Of a stretch of DNA of 64,000 nt, positions 25,350 to 34,455 are shown in pieces; the first letter of the stretch is position 1, and each line of letters starts with the position of its first letter. The DNA is from Acidaminococcus sp. (GTDB lineage: Bacteria > Bacillota > Negativicutes > Acidaminococcales > Acidaminococcaceae). A model generated the notes under the pieces. That model worked only from the letters and a program-made list of their open reading frames with translations, was not told where the DNA came from and did not search any database. The stretch is from the NCBI GenBank assembly GCA_022482815.1, contig JAKVOM010000001.1, forward strand, positions 992,001 through 1,056,000, given 5' to 3'. A program made the position numbers and the translations under genes.

Positions 25350-25575
25350 AGCCGACAAAAAATATCAAAGGCGCTTTTGGCTTATCGCCTTCAGCCTTGC
25401 CAGCATCACGGTACGGCCCGGCGGCCGGAATAAAATCAAACCGGAAGCATGCTCTTAGCATTTAGCTTGAATTCAGGAATCCGCTTCTGTAAGTTCAGCG
25501 CAAAATTCTTTCGGAAATTTTGTCCCTACGAGTGGGCAGCCTGCTGGCGGTTTGATATTCCTGAACGAGAGCCGC
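25350..25575 (+). repeat. Diverged/mosaic copy (R5) of the 3'-region repeat
   Basis: Pieces of the repeat are recognisable in the same order: AAAAAATATCAAAGGCGCTTTTGGC, AGCATTTAGC, then TAAGTTCAGCGCAAAATTC..GGAAATTTTG..ACGAGTGGGCAGCCTGCTGGCGG. This parallels TATGTTCAGAGCAAAATGCC..GGTCATTTTG..ACGGGCGGACTGCGGACGGCGG in R3. The central hairpin is replaced by unrelated sequence. Confidence 0.45.
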
Positions 25576-25652
25576 CCTTTTCTTCCCAAAAACGTGCATT
25601 CTATATCTGTCCTGTGGTAAAATGAAGGGTAAATTTGTAAAGGAGTAAGATT

Positions 25653-26123
25653 ATGTCACTTTTAAAAATTGTAAAGGTGGGAGCACCGATTTTGCGCGAA
25701 ACTGCTGAACCGGTTACCCGCTTTGATAAAAAGCTTCAAAAAACATTAAAGAATATGGCAGAGACCATGTATGCAGCTAACGGATGCGGCCTTGCCGCTC
25801 CGCAGATCGGCCTCAAAAAGCGTATGGTTGTCATTGATGCGGGCGATGGTGCCGGCATCCGTGAATTCGTTAACCCTGTACTCAGTGATTTTAAAGGAGA
25901 AGCCATCGATACGGAAGGCTGCCTCAGTGTGGATGAGTATGAAGGCGAGGTTAAGCGGGCCGCGGAAGTGACCTGCATTTTTCAGGACAGCAAAGGAACT
26001 CATTGGAAGCTGGAAGCTCATGGCCTTCTGGCCCGGGCACTGCAGCACGAATGTGATCACCTCGATGGCATTCTTTTCATCGATAAAGCCATCAGCCTGA
26101 CTCCGAAACGGAAGGAAGAATAA
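25653..26123 (+). CDS. def: Peptide deformylase
   Basis: This 156-residue enzyme removes the N-formyl group from new proteins. All three family motifs are intact: GCGLAAPQIG (about 45-54), EGCLS (about 90-94, the Cys metal ligand) and HECDHLDG (about 131-138, with two His ligands and the catalytic Glu). AAGGAGTAAG precedes the ATG, and a -10-like TAAAAT lies at 25617. It is the first gene of a ten-gene run to 35787. fmt begins one base after its stop. Confidence 0.95.
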   Translation: MSLLKIVKVGAPILRETAEPVTRFDKKLQKTLKNMAETMYAANGCGLAAPQIGLKKRMVVIDAGDGAGIREFVNPVLSDFKGEAIDTEGCLSVDEYEGEVKRAAEVTCIFQDSKGTHWKLEAHGLLARALQHECDHLDGILFIDKAISLTPKRKEE

Positions 26124-26124
26124 T

Positions 26125-27063
26125 ATGAGAATCATCTTTATGGGAACTCCTGAATTTGCCAAGGCTAGCCTGCAGGCTTTGGTGGAATCGGGGCGTCATG
26201 AAATTCTTGCCGTGGTTACGCAGCCCGATCGTCCGAAAGGGCGGGGGCATAAGCTGATGATGTCGGCAGTCAAGGAATACGCACTTTCTCAAAATCTGCC
26301 GGTACTCCAGCCGGAAAAGGTTAAAACTGAATCTTTCCTTGCCCAGGTGAAGGCTTATGCTCCGGACCTCATTGTGGTGGCGGCTTTCGGACAATTTTTA
26401 CCCAAGCGTCTCCTTGAGCTTCCTAAATATGGCTGCATCAATGTGCATGCTTCGCTGCTTCCAAAATATCGGGGTGCAGCACCGATTCATTACGCCATTT
26501 TAAAGGGTGAAAAAGAAGCCGGTGTCACCATTATGCAGATGGATGTCGGTATGGATACCGGTGCTATGCTGGCCAAAGTCAGCACACCCATCGGACCGGA
26601 AATGACCCAGGGTGAACTTCATGATGTGCTGAAGGAAAAGGGAGCGGCCCTGCTTCTTGAAACGATAGATGGCCTGGCGCAGGGAACCGTTAAAGCCCAG
26701 GCACAGAACGAAGCGGAAGCTACTTATGCCACGTTGATTACGCGGGAAATGGAAAAGCTGCAGTGGCAGAATACGGCCGATGCCCTGCATAATCAGATCC
26801 GCGCTTTTAATCCCTGGCCGGGATCTTACACGCTGCTGCCTGACGGCAAGCGTCTTAAAATATGGAAAAGCCGTGTCCGCACGGATGTTTCCGGAAAGGC
26901 GGTACCGGGAACAGTTCTTCAAGCCGATTCCAAAGGATTTTTAGTAGCCTGCGGTACGGGCGTGCTGGAAATCGTGGAATGCCAGCCGGAGGGGAAAAGG
27001 AAAATGGCGGCAACCCAGTTTGTCAATGGCAATCAGGTTTCTGCCGGTGTTCTCCTTTCTTGA
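26125..27063 (+). CDS. fmt: Methionyl-tRNA formyltransferase
   Basis: This 312-residue enzyme formylates Met-tRNAfMet with 10-formyl-THF. The formyltransferase motif (about 108-140) includes INVHASLLPKYRGAAPI with catalytic Asn-His, plus GVTIMQMDVGMDTG. FMGTPEFA opens the N-terminus. The C-terminal tRNA-binding domain starts near 205 (LQWQNTADALHNQIRAFNPWPG). It pairs with def, which reverses its reaction on finished proteins. Confidence 0.95.
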   Translation: MRIIFMGTPEFAKASLQALVESGRHEILAVVTQPDRPKGRGHKLMMSAVKEYALSQNLPVLQPEKVKTESFLAQVKAYAPDLIVVAAFGQFLPKRLLELPKYGCINVHASLLPKYRGAAPIHYAILKGEKEAGVTIMQMDVGMDTGAMLAKVSTPIGPEMTQGELHDVLKEKGAALLLETIDGLAQGTVKAQAQNEAEATYATLITREMEKLQWQNTADALHNQIRAFNPWPGSYTLLPDGKRLKIWKSRVRTDVSGKAVPGTVLQADSKGFLVACGTGVLEIVECQPEGKRKMAATQFVNGNQVSAGVLLS

Positions 27064-27069
27064 TGTAAC

Positions 27070-27843
27070 ATGATTGTAAGCAGACCTAAAAAGAGATTAT
27101 TCATCGTACTTATTTCCCTGTCAGCTCTGCTCATGGGGGTTGTGGGCTATGCCGTCTGGCGCATCATGGTGCCGGGGCTTGCTCAGATCCATCCAGTGCT
27201 GCCAGCTATTATTGGCGGCGCGATATTATTTATTACGGTAGCCCTTTTTGTCGGAATTGCCGGGATTGTCCTGGCGATTTTGGGATTTCCGACAATTCGC
27301 TTTTTCTATTTCTGGGCATGGAATGTCATTAACCTGATCTATCCGATTGCCATTTTTCTGGGCAAAGCCATGCATATTTCCAAACGTAAAGTAGAGCAGT
27401 CTTTTATTGAGGTCAGCAACCACCTTGTTCGCCGCCAGCATATTCGCGTGCCGGCTGACAAATTGATGATTCTGACGCCTCATTGCCTGCAGCTGGATAC
27501 GTGTCCCTTTAAAGTGACACGGGATATCCATAACTGTCATCAGTGCGGGCGCTGCGGGGTGGGCGATCTTCTTCGCCTGTCCCAAAAGTACGGTGTCCAC
27601 GTCTATATTGTAACGGGCGGCACCCTGGCCCGTCAGGCGGTTAAAAAAGTTCGCCCCAAGGCTATCCTGGCCGTAGCTTGTGAGCGCGACCTGACAAGCG
27701 GTATCCAGGACGTTTTCCCTATGCCGGTTATCGGAGTGCTCAACCAACGGCCAAACGGGCCTTGTTTTAATACATGTGTAGACATGAAACGCGTTGAAGA
27801 AGAAATTCGTTCGTTTATTCTGGAAGAGGACAAGCATGAATAA
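27070..27843 (+). CDS. DUF116 membrane protein
   Basis: The 257-residue protein has two or three N-terminal membrane segments (about 9-30, 40-75, 83-100) and a soluble DUF116 domain. The domain has a Cys set HCLQLDTCPFKV..CHQCGRCGVGDL (about 140-172) and later ACERDL and GPCFNTCVD. The Cys pattern suggests a metal or Fe-S centre, but the reaction is not known. The DUF116 gene next to fmt and rsmB is a recurrent arrangement in anaerobic Firmicutes as far as I recall. Its last codons overlap the rsmB start (ATGAATAA). Confidence 0.75.
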   Translation: MIVSRPKKRLFIVLISLSALLMGVVGYAVWRIMVPGLAQIHPVLPAIIGGAILFITVALFVGIAGIVLAILGFPTIRFFYFWAWNVINLIYPIAIFLGKAMHISKRKVEQSFIEVSNHLVRRQHIRVPADKLMILTPHCLQLDTCPFKVTRDIHNCHQCGRCGVGDLLRLSQKYGVHVYIVTGGTLARQAVKKVRPKAILAVACERDLTSGIQDVFPMPVIGVLNQRPNGPCFNTCVDMKRVEEEIRSFILEEDKHE

Positions 27844-29179
27844 ATCCACCAACCCGAGAGCAGCTGCGCTCTTTATTCTCCATGATATCTATCACAAGGG
27901 AGCTTATGCCAATCTGGCCTTGAATAAGGGCCTGAAGCAGGCTTCCTTGTCGAATGTCGACCGCAGACTGGCAACGGAACTTGTATACGGTACGGTGCGC
28001 ACTACAGGTACGCTTGACTGGTATCTGGGTAAAGTCGTAAAGCGTCCTCTCTGGAAAATGCTGCCGCTCTTAAGGACGCTGCTGCGTCTGGGTGCCTATC
28101 AGATTCTGTATCTGGACCGGATCCCCGATGCGGCGGCTGTCAACGAAAGTGCCGAGCTCTGCCGGCATTTTGTCAATGAAAATAGTGTCAGTCTCGTCAA
28201 TGGTTCTCTGCGTCAGCTTTCACGGGTCAAGGGTGAGCTGCATTTTCCTGAAGGGGAAGAGCATCTGTTGGAGAGAATCGCCCTGGAAGAATTTCACCCC
28301 GAGTGGCTTGTCCGCCGGTGGAAGTATCGCTTCGGTCTGGACGAAGCCATTGCGCTCTGCCGCTACGACAATACGGTGCCGCCGCTGTCTCTGCGTGTCA
28401 ATACACTGAAAACGACGCGGGAAGCCCTGCGGGAAAAACTGCAGGAAGCCGGAATCGGAACCGAACTTTCCAAGTGGTCTCCGGACGGACTCCTCTGCCA
28501 TAAACTGCCTTCATTGGAACAGCTTATGAAGGATTTCGGAACTTGCCTCTATATTCAGGATGAAAGCTCCATGCTGGATGCGGCAGCACTTGCTCCCAAG
28601 CCGGGTGAAACTGTGCTGGATCTGTGCAGCGCTCCGGGCGGCAAAGCGACGCATCTGGCCCAAAAAATGCAGAACCAGGGAAAACTTGTGGCCATGGATA
28701 TCTATGATCACAAATTGGAACTTGTGAGAGCAAATGCCGAGCGTTTAGGGATTACCTGCCTTTCCACCAGGAAGGCAGATGGTACCGTATTTTTGCCGGA
28801 ATGGGAAAATCAGGCAGATAAAGTGCTCGTCGATGCTCCCTGCTCCGGTCTCGGTGTTTTGAACCGCCGGGTGGAGGCTCGCTGGACAAAGGTAGAAAAA
28901 CATCTCAGCCAGTTCCCTCCGCTGCAGAAAAAAATCCTGGATAATGCAGCCCGATATGTCAAATCGGGCGGACGGCTTCTTTATAGTACGTGTACGCTGG
29001 AACAGGACGAAAATACACGAGTAAGGGCAGCTTTTTTGAAGGCGCATCCGGAATTTAAGTCAGCTTCCTTCCCGCACCCTGTAACGGGAGCGCCCTTGGA
29101 GGAACTGCAGATCCTGCCCTGGCGGGATGGTATCGACGGTTTCTACCTGTGTCTGTTTGAGAAACAAAAAGAGGATTAA
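27836..29179 (+). CDS. rsmB: 16S rRNA (cytosine-967 C5) methyltransferase RsmB
   Basis: I start at ATG 27836 (GAAGAGG upstream, overlapping the DUF116 stop), giving 447 residues. A longer frame from 27794 lies inside DUF116. The N-terminal NusB-like RNA-binding domain spans about 1-140. The Rossmann methyltransferase domain follows with SAM motif LDLCSAPGGKATHLA (about 260-274). The two catalytic Cys are in DAPCSGLG (about 338) and STCTLEQDEN (about 390). It methylates C967 of 16S rRNA. Confidence 0.92.
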   Translation: MNKSTNPRAAALFILHDIYHKGAYANLALNKGLKQASLSNVDRRLATELVYGTVRTTGTLDWYLGKVVKRPLWKMLPLLRTLLRLGAYQILYLDRIPDAAAVNESAELCRHFVNENSVSLVNGSLRQLSRVKGELHFPEGEEHLLERIALEEFHPEWLVRRWKYRFGLDEAIALCRYDNTVPPLSLRVNTLKTTREALREKLQEAGIGTELSKWSPDGLLCHKLPSLEQLMKDFGTCLYIQDESSMLDAAALAPKPGETVLDLCSAPGGKATHLAQKMQNQGKLVAMDIYDHKLELVRANAERLGITCLSTRKADGTVFLPEWENQADKVLVDAPCSGLGVLNRRVEARWTKVEKHLSQFPPLQKKILDNAARYVKSGGRLLYSTCTLEQDENTRVRAAFLKAHPEFKSASFPHPVTGAPLEELQILPWRDGIDGFYLCLFEKQKED

Positions 29180-29182
29180 GGT

Positions 29183-30241
29183 ATGACTAAAAAAGAAATC
29201 ATGGGCCTGACTCTTCCTGAATTGCAGGAAGAACTGATGGCCCTGGGTTTTAAAAAATTTCGGGCCGAGCAGGTTTTTCGCTGGCTTTATGAAAAATCAG
29301 CCGTGACGTTTGACGAAATGAGCAATCTTTCTAAAAAAGACCGGGCGCTGCTAGCCGAAAAATATTCTATTGCGGCGGGAGAAGTCAGGATTCTGAAAGA
29401 ATATCGTTCTACTGACGGACTGACGCATAAAGTCCTGCTGGAACTTTCTGACGGGGCCTCTGTGGAAACTGTGCTGATGCACCACGATTATGGCTACAGT
29501 GCCTGTTTATCCAGTCAGGTGGGCTGCGCTATGAATTGTGCTTTCTGTGCCAGCGGACTGCATGGGTTCGTCAGAAATCTGAAACCAGCCGAAATTCTGG
29601 CTCAGCTTTACTATTTTCAGCATATCCTGCAGCAGAAGGGGGAACGCGTCAGCCGTGTAGTCATCATGGGCAGCGGGGAACCGATGCTGAACCTGGATAA
29701 TGTGCTGAAAGCGCTCGATATTCTGCACAGTGACCGGGGACAGTGCATCGGATACCGCAATATGACGATTTCGACCTGCGGTGTCGTACCGGGCATCCGG
29801 GAACTGACGCGGCAGGGCAGGACCATCAATCTGGCAGTTTCCCTGCATGCGGCGACGGAAGTACTGCGCAATCGGCTTATGCCAATCAACCATAAATATC
29901 CCTTCCCTGAGACCATTGCTGCGGCCGATGAATATGAGCACAGCAACGGACGTCAGGTGATGTATGAATATATTCTCCTGGCTGGCGTCAACGACAGCGA
30001 AGATGATGCCAAAGCACTGGCCGATGTGCTGACCGGACGGGAATGTGTTGTGAACCTGATTCCTGCCAATCCGGTACCGGAAAAGGGCTTTGCACGGCCT
30101 TCGGACAAACAGGTTGACCGCTTTTTCCAGTATTTGAAAAAGCGGCACATCAATGTGACTGTGCGCAGGGAAATGGGTAAAGATATCAATGCGGCCTGCG
30201 GCCAGCTGCGGGCCAGTATGCTGAAGGAGGCAAAAGCATGA
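29183..30241 (+). CDS. rlmN: Radical-SAM 23S rRNA/tRNA adenine-C2 methyltransferase RlmN
   Basis: This 352-residue enzyme methylates A2503 of 23S rRNA and A37 of some tRNAs. The radical-SAM CxxxCxxC is GCAMNCAFCASG (about 114-125). GSGEPMLN is the SAM-binding GGE-like motif. Resolving Cys residues are expected at the C-terminal INAACGQLR (Cys near 341). An N-terminal helical accessory domain spans 1-90. The start lies three bases after rsmB, and the stop overlaps the prpC start (ATGA). Confidence 0.95.
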   Translation: MTKKEIMGLTLPELQEELMALGFKKFRAEQVFRWLYEKSAVTFDEMSNLSKKDRALLAEKYSIAAGEVRILKEYRSTDGLTHKVLLELSDGASVETVLMHHDYGYSACLSSQVGCAMNCAFCASGLHGFVRNLKPAEILAQLYYFQHILQQKGERVSRVVIMGSGEPMLNLDNVLKALDILHSDRGQCIGYRNMTISTCGVVPGIRELTRQGRTINLAVSLHAATEVLRNRLMPINHKYPFPETIAAADEYEHSNGRQVMYEYILLAGVNDSEDDAKALADVLTGRECVVNLIPANPVPEKGFARPSDKQVDRFFQYLKKRHINVTVRREMGKDINAACGQLRASMLKEAKA

Positions 30242-30969
30242 TAGCAGTGATGAGGACCAGTACGGGTCACGTCCGTAAGAATAATGAGGACATGACGCTT
30301 GTACGCGAGCCCGATTTTTATGCGATTGCTGACGGAATGGGCGGCGCCGATGCCGGGGAAGTTGCCAGCTTTGAGGCAGTGAATCAGCTGAAGCGGCTGG
30401 ACTTTTCGGGTCTCAAAAAATCAGAAATCCTTCCTTTTCTGGAACGCAGCATTCAAAATATCAATCGTAAGGTATGGGAATTATCCCAGCAAAAAGAAAA
30501 TTTGAGCGGCATGGGCACAACGCTGACAGCATTGTATCTTCCTGACCGCACCAAAGCCTTTGTAGGTCATGTCGGTGACAGCCGGGTGTACGTCTGGCAG
30601 GACGGCGTGCTTCGCCAATTGACGAGCGACCACAGCTACGTAGCGGAACTTGTCCGTCAAAAGCAAATTACACAGGCAGAGGCTGATGTTTCGGATCAAA
30701 AGCATGTCATCACCCGGGCCATCGGAGCGGCTCCGACCGTGGAAGTCGATACATTTGAAATCCTCCTGGGCGGAGTTCAGAAAATCCTGTTGTGTTCGGA
30801 CGGTCTGACGAATATGATTTCAGAAACGGAGATTGCCCGTATCATGGGAGACTCTAACCCGGAACGACTGGCCGACGGCCTGATGAACGCGGCCATGACA
30901 GCCGGCGGGGATGACAACATCTCTTTCATCATTATTGATCTGGAGGCTGCGGAATGGAAGAAAGAATAA
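30238..30969 (+). CDS. prpC: PP2C-family protein serine/threonine phosphatase
   Basis: This 243-residue PPM phosphatase has the metal-binding motifs in order: VRKNNEDM (about 12-19), DGMGGADAGE (about 33-42), GMGTTLTALYL, GHVGDSRVYVW (about 110-120) and, near the end, GGDDNISFI. It reverses phosphorylation by the kinase encoded next. The frame overlaps rlmN by four bases and the kinase by 16, so the pair is translationally coupled, the usual Stp-PrkC arrangement. Confidence 0.93.
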   Translation: MIAVMRTSTGHVRKNNEDMTLVREPDFYAIADGMGGADAGEVASFEAVNQLKRLDFSGLKKSEILPFLERSIQNINRKVWELSQQKENLSGMGTTLTALYLPDRTKAFVGHVGDSRVYVWQDGVLRQLTSDHSYVAELVRQKQITQAEADVSDQKHVITRAIGAAPTVEVDTFEILLGGVQKILLCSDGLTNMISETEIARIMGDSNPERLADGLMNAAMTAGGDDNISFIIIDLEAAEWKKE

Positions 30970-32927
30970 CCCTCAATCATCGCTATGAAATCATAGATAA
31001 GGTCGGGGGCGGCGGTATGGCCGAAGTGTTCCACGGCTATGATATTGTGCTGCACCGCGATGTTGGTATCAAGATCCTGCGGGATCAATTTATTCAGGAT
31101 AAAGATTTTGTGGCTCGTTTCCGTCAGGAAGCCTGCAATGCGGCCGGCCTTTCGCACCCTAACATTGTAAATATTTACGACTGCGGCAGCGAGCATAACA
31201 TTTATTACATCGTCATGGAATACGTGGTCGGCCGAACCTTGAAAGAAGTCATCGAGGAAAATGGCCCCCTGGATTACATGACGGCTGTGCGGTATGCGAC
31301 AGGCATCGCTTCTGCTCTGAAGCAGGCTCATGATCACTCCATTGTCCATTGTGACGTGAAGAGCCAGAATATCCTCATTGACACCAAGGGCGTCGCGAAA
31401 ATCACTGATTTTGGCATTGCCCGTGCTTACGGTCAGCCTTCGAACGGGCCGGATAAAAATGTCATGGGTTCTGTGTATTACCTTTCTCCGGAACAAGCCG
31501 CCGGTCAGGAAGTGACACCGCAGTCAGATTTGTACTCACTGGGTGTCGTTTTATTTGAAATGCTGACCGGTAAGCTTCCTTATGACGGCAATACGCCAAT
31601 CGAGGTGGCAAGGATGCATCTGGAATCGTCGACGCCTTCTGCACGCCGTTATGATCCGGATATTCCGTATTATCTCGACAATGTCATCACCAAGGCACTG
31701 GCCAAGAATCCACGGCTGCGCTACGCCAATGACGATGATTTCCTGGCCGACTTGCATGATGTGCAGGAACGACTGATGCAGGAAGCAAGAAACGGGGCGG
31801 ATCCGGATAAGTGGGGCTATCGTGAGGCAACTAATCCCGTGAGCCAGCAGACCATGGTCATCAGTAAGACCGAAATGCTGGATGGGATTTTGCATCCGGA
31901 CACGCAGCCTGTGGAAGAATCCTCAAATCAGCAGAACGAGAGAGAAGAAAAGAAACCGCCCAAGACAAAAAAATGGATTGCCATTTTTATTGGGGCCATT
32001 ATTGTTTTGTGCGGCATTATTTACGGCATTGCCGGCTATTCCAGCGGTGATATCCTGGTACCGAATGTGGAAGGAAAGACGATTGTCGAGGCAGAAACCA
32101 TTCTGAAAGAAAAGAACCTGGATTATACGCTGACGGAACAGTATGATTCCAAGGTGACACCTGGCGTAGTCATCAAGCAAAAACCGGGAGCCAATGCCCG
32201 CGTGAAAGCGGGACGGAAAATACAGCTCTTTGTCAGCAAGGGTGCAGAGCCTGGCGTAGTTCCTGATTTGAAGGGTAAAACTCTCGCCGATGCCACGGCT
32301 CTTCTCCATGAAGTAAAGTTGTCCCTGGGCAAAGTGACCGTACAATACAAGGAAGGTACGGCACAGGGTGTTGTACTCAGTCAGAGCGTCAAACCTTCAT
32401 CTAAGGTGGATCTTGGGACGAAGGTGGACGTTGTTGTGAATATCAGTGAAGGACAGACCGTGGTGCCCTCTTTGAGCGGTATGAAAGTCAGTGAGGCCCG
32501 GGAACGCCTGGCATCTATGGGCCTGAGTGTAGGCGCTGTCAAAGAACAGGAAAATGATGCCGAGAAGGGTACCGTTATCGGTACGGAACCGGCTGCCGAT
32601 GAGGTGATTTCAAAAGGCGGCGTGGTTACGCTGGTCATTTCCAAGGGCAAAAAAGAGGAGCCTAAGAAAACGCAGCCCTCGGAAAGCGATAGCAATAATT
32701 CCGGCAGCAGTACACCGAAATCGTATTCGATTGATTTCACGGTACCAGGTTCCGGCAGTAATGCCAAAAAGGTAAAAGTAGTCGCTTCTGATGCGACCAG
32801 CTCTCGTGTGCTGTATTCCGGGTCCATGAAACCCGGTACCCGCTTCCATCAGTCTGTAACGCTCGGGCAGGATGCCAGTGTGCAGGTTTATATCAATGGA
32901 ACGTTAGTGGAGGACAAATCTCTTTGA
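30954..32927 (+). CDS. prkC: PASTA-domain serine/threonine protein kinase (PrkC/Stk)
   Basis: This 657-residue membrane kinase has a cytosolic kinase domain (about 8-275) with the Gly loop VGGGGMAEV, Lys in VGIKILR, the catalytic loop HCDVKSQN and DFGIAR. A Lys/Glu-rich juxtamembrane stretch and one membrane segment (about 340-365) lead to three extracellular PASTA repeats (about 368-435, 436-502, 503-568). A Ser/Lys-rich linker and a C-terminal beta-rich region follow. The catalytic loop has Cys where most have Arg (HCD, not HRD), a non-RD form that may not depend on activation-loop phosphorylation. PASTA repeats bind muropeptides and link cell-wall state to signalling. The rsgA start overlaps its stop. 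Confidence 0.93.
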   Translation: MEERITLNHRYEIIDKVGGGGMAEVFHGYDIVLHRDVGIKILRDQFIQDKDFVARFRQEACNAAGLSHPNIVNIYDCGSEHNIYYIVMEYVVGRTLKEVIEENGPLDYMTAVRYATGIASALKQAHDHSIVHCDVKSQNILIDTKGVAKITDFGIARAYGQPSNGPDKNVMGSVYYLSPEQAAGQEVTPQSDLYSLGVVLFEMLTGKLPYDGNTPIEVARMHLESSTPSARRYDPDIPYYLDNVITKALAKNPRLRYANDDDFLADLHDVQERLMQEARNGADPDKWGYREATNPVSQQTMVISKTEMLDGILHPDTQPVEESSNQQNEREEKKPPKTKKWIAIFIGAIIVLCGIIYGIAGYSSGDILVPNVEGKTIVEAETILKEKNLDYTLTEQYDSKVTPGVVIKQKPGANARVKAGRKIQLFVSKGAEPGVVPDLKGKTLADATALLHEVKLSLGKVTVQYKEGTAQGVVLSQSVKPSSKVDLGTKVDVVVNISEGQTVVPSLSGMKVSEARERLASMGLSVGAVKEQENDAEKGTVIGTEPAADEVISKGGVVTLVISKGKKEEPKKTQPSESDSNNSGSSTPKSYSIDFTVPGSGSNAKKVKVVASDATSSRVLYSGSMKPGTRFHQSVTLGQDASVQVYINGTLVEDKSL

Positions 32928-33811
32928 GTGAAGTGACAGGAAGAATCATCAAAACCTATAACGGCTACTATTATGTGGCAGACAAAGCCGGTACTTTATA
33001 TACCTGCAAAGTGAAAGGCAGGATGAAGAAAAATCGCTTCGTTCTTGCTGCCGGTGACTTTGTGACTGTTGACGCAGCGGGCAGTGAAGGCATGATCAGC
33101 GGGATTACGGATCGGAAAAACCTGCTGCAGCGTCCTCTGGTGGCCAACCTTGACTGGCTTTTTGCTGTTTTTGCCTGCAGCAGCCCGGATCCCAGCTTTC
33201 TCCTGATTGATAAACTGCTGGCACTTTCGGAGTGCGCGGGTATTCCCGCTGCTCTTGTTATGAATAAGCGGGACCTTGCCCCGGAGGGGATGGAAGCACG
33301 GATTCGTTCCGTCTATGAACCCTTGGGCTATCCTGTCCTTTTTGTGGAGGCTAGAAATGGGCTGGGTCTGGAACCCATCAAGGAAAGGATTGCCGGAGCT
33401 ACGGTGGCTTTCGGGGGGCCTTCCGGCGCAGGAAAATCTACGCTGCTCAATCATCTTGATACCCGGCTTTCCCTTAAAACAGGCGCAGTCAGTGATAAAA
33501 TCGGGCGCGGCAGGCACACTACACGATTTGCCGAGCTGCTGCCCTATGCAGGCGGGTTTATCGTGGATACTCCGGGTTTCGGCAACATTAATCTGGCCGA
33601 GCTTGAAATGGAGTCCGCTGCGGCGGGATTTCGGGAGTTCCGAGCTTATGAAGGACAGTGCCGGTTTACGGGCTGCAGCCATACTCACGAACCGGACTGC
33701 GCTGTCAAAGCAGCGCTGGCAGCAGGAAAAATCGCCCAGAGCCGGTATGATTCCTATCTTGTCATTCGTGAAGAACTAGCAAGTCAAAAGAAAAGAGGAA
33801 AAAAGTTATGA
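32924..33811 (+). CDS. rsgA: Ribosome small-subunit biogenesis GTPase RsgA
   Basis: This 295-residue circularly permuted GTPase starts with TTG 32924 (GGAGG at 32909), overlapping the kinase stop. An OB-fold (1-70) precedes the GTPase domain, where NKRD (G4, about 111) comes before the P-loop GPSGAGKS (about 165-172) and DTPGFG (G3, about 211). A C-terminal zinc site uses Cys-x6-Cys-x-His and Cys ([14 protein letters not shown], about 246-259). RsgA checks 30S subunits late in assembly. rpe overlaps by four bases. Confidence 0.94.
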   Translation: MSEVTGRIIKTYNGYYYVADKAGTLYTCKVKGRMKKNRFVLAAGDFVTVDAAGSEGMISGITDRKNLLQRPLVANLDWLFAVFACSSPDPSFLLIDKLLALSECAGIPAALVMNKRDLAPEGMEARIRSVYEPLGYPVLFVEARNGLGLEPIKERIAGATVAFGGPSGAGKSTLLNHLDTRLSLKTGAVSDKIGRGRHTTRFAELLPYAGGFIVDTPGFGNINLAELEMESAAAGFREFRAYEGQCRFTGCSHTHEPDCAVKAALAAGKIAQSRYDSYLVIREELASQKKRGKKL

Positions 33812-34449
33812 CGATTATTGCACCATCCATTCTCTCATCTGATTTTTCCCGTTTGGCCGAAGAGACGGCACGCATCAAGGATGCCGGTGCCGACTGGGTT
33901 CATATTGATGTGATGGACGGGCAGTTTGTACCTAACCTGACATTTGGCGCTCCCGTCGTAAAGTGTCTGCGCAAACGGACCGATATGTTTTTCGACTGCC
34001 ACCTGATGGTAGAGCACCCGGAAAACTATATTGATGCTTTTACTGCCGCCGGCGCCGATATGATTGTGGTGCATGCCGAGGCTACAAAACATCTGCATCG
34101 CCTGATTCAGACTATCCATGGCAAAGGAATCAAGGCCGGCGTTGCGCTGAATCCTGCAACTTCTCTTTCGGCTGTTGAAGAAATTCTGCCTTACGTGGAT
34201 ATGGTGCTTATCATGTCCGTAAACCCTGGTTTTGGCGGTCAGAAATTTATTCCGACGAGCGTGGACAAGATCCGTCGTCTGAAGAAGATGCTCACGGATA
34301 GAAAGTTGGACGCCTTGATTGAGGTTGACGGCGGCGTCAACGCCGAAACGGGGCGGCAGGTACGGGAAGCCGGAGCTAATGTGCTCGTGGCCGGCTCCTA
34401 TATTTTTGGAGCGACGGATATGGAGGCCGCTGTTTCTTCACTGCGGTAA
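33808..34449 (+). CDS. rpe: Ribulose-phosphate 3-epimerase
   Basis: The 213-residue TIM-barrel enzyme interconverts ribulose-5-P and xylulose-5-P in the pentose phosphate pathway. Motifs: [12 protein letters not shown] (5-16), [17 protein letters not shown] (about 31-47, metal ligands His and Asp), [18 protein letters not shown] (about 141-149) and EVDGGVN (about 173-179). It overlaps rsgA by four bases, a common pairing in Firmicutes. Confidence 0.96.
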   Translation: MTIIAPSILSSDFSRLAEETARIKDAGADWVHIDVMDGQFVPNLTFGAPVVKCLRKRTDMFFDCHLMVEHPENYIDAFTAAGADMIVVHAEATKHLHRLIQTIHGKGIKAGVALNPATSLSAVEEILPYVDMVLIMSVNPGFGGQKFIPTSVDKIRRLKKMLTDRKLDALIEVDGGVNAETGRQVREAGANVLVAGSYIFGATDMEAAVSSLR

Positions 34450-34455
34450 TACAAT

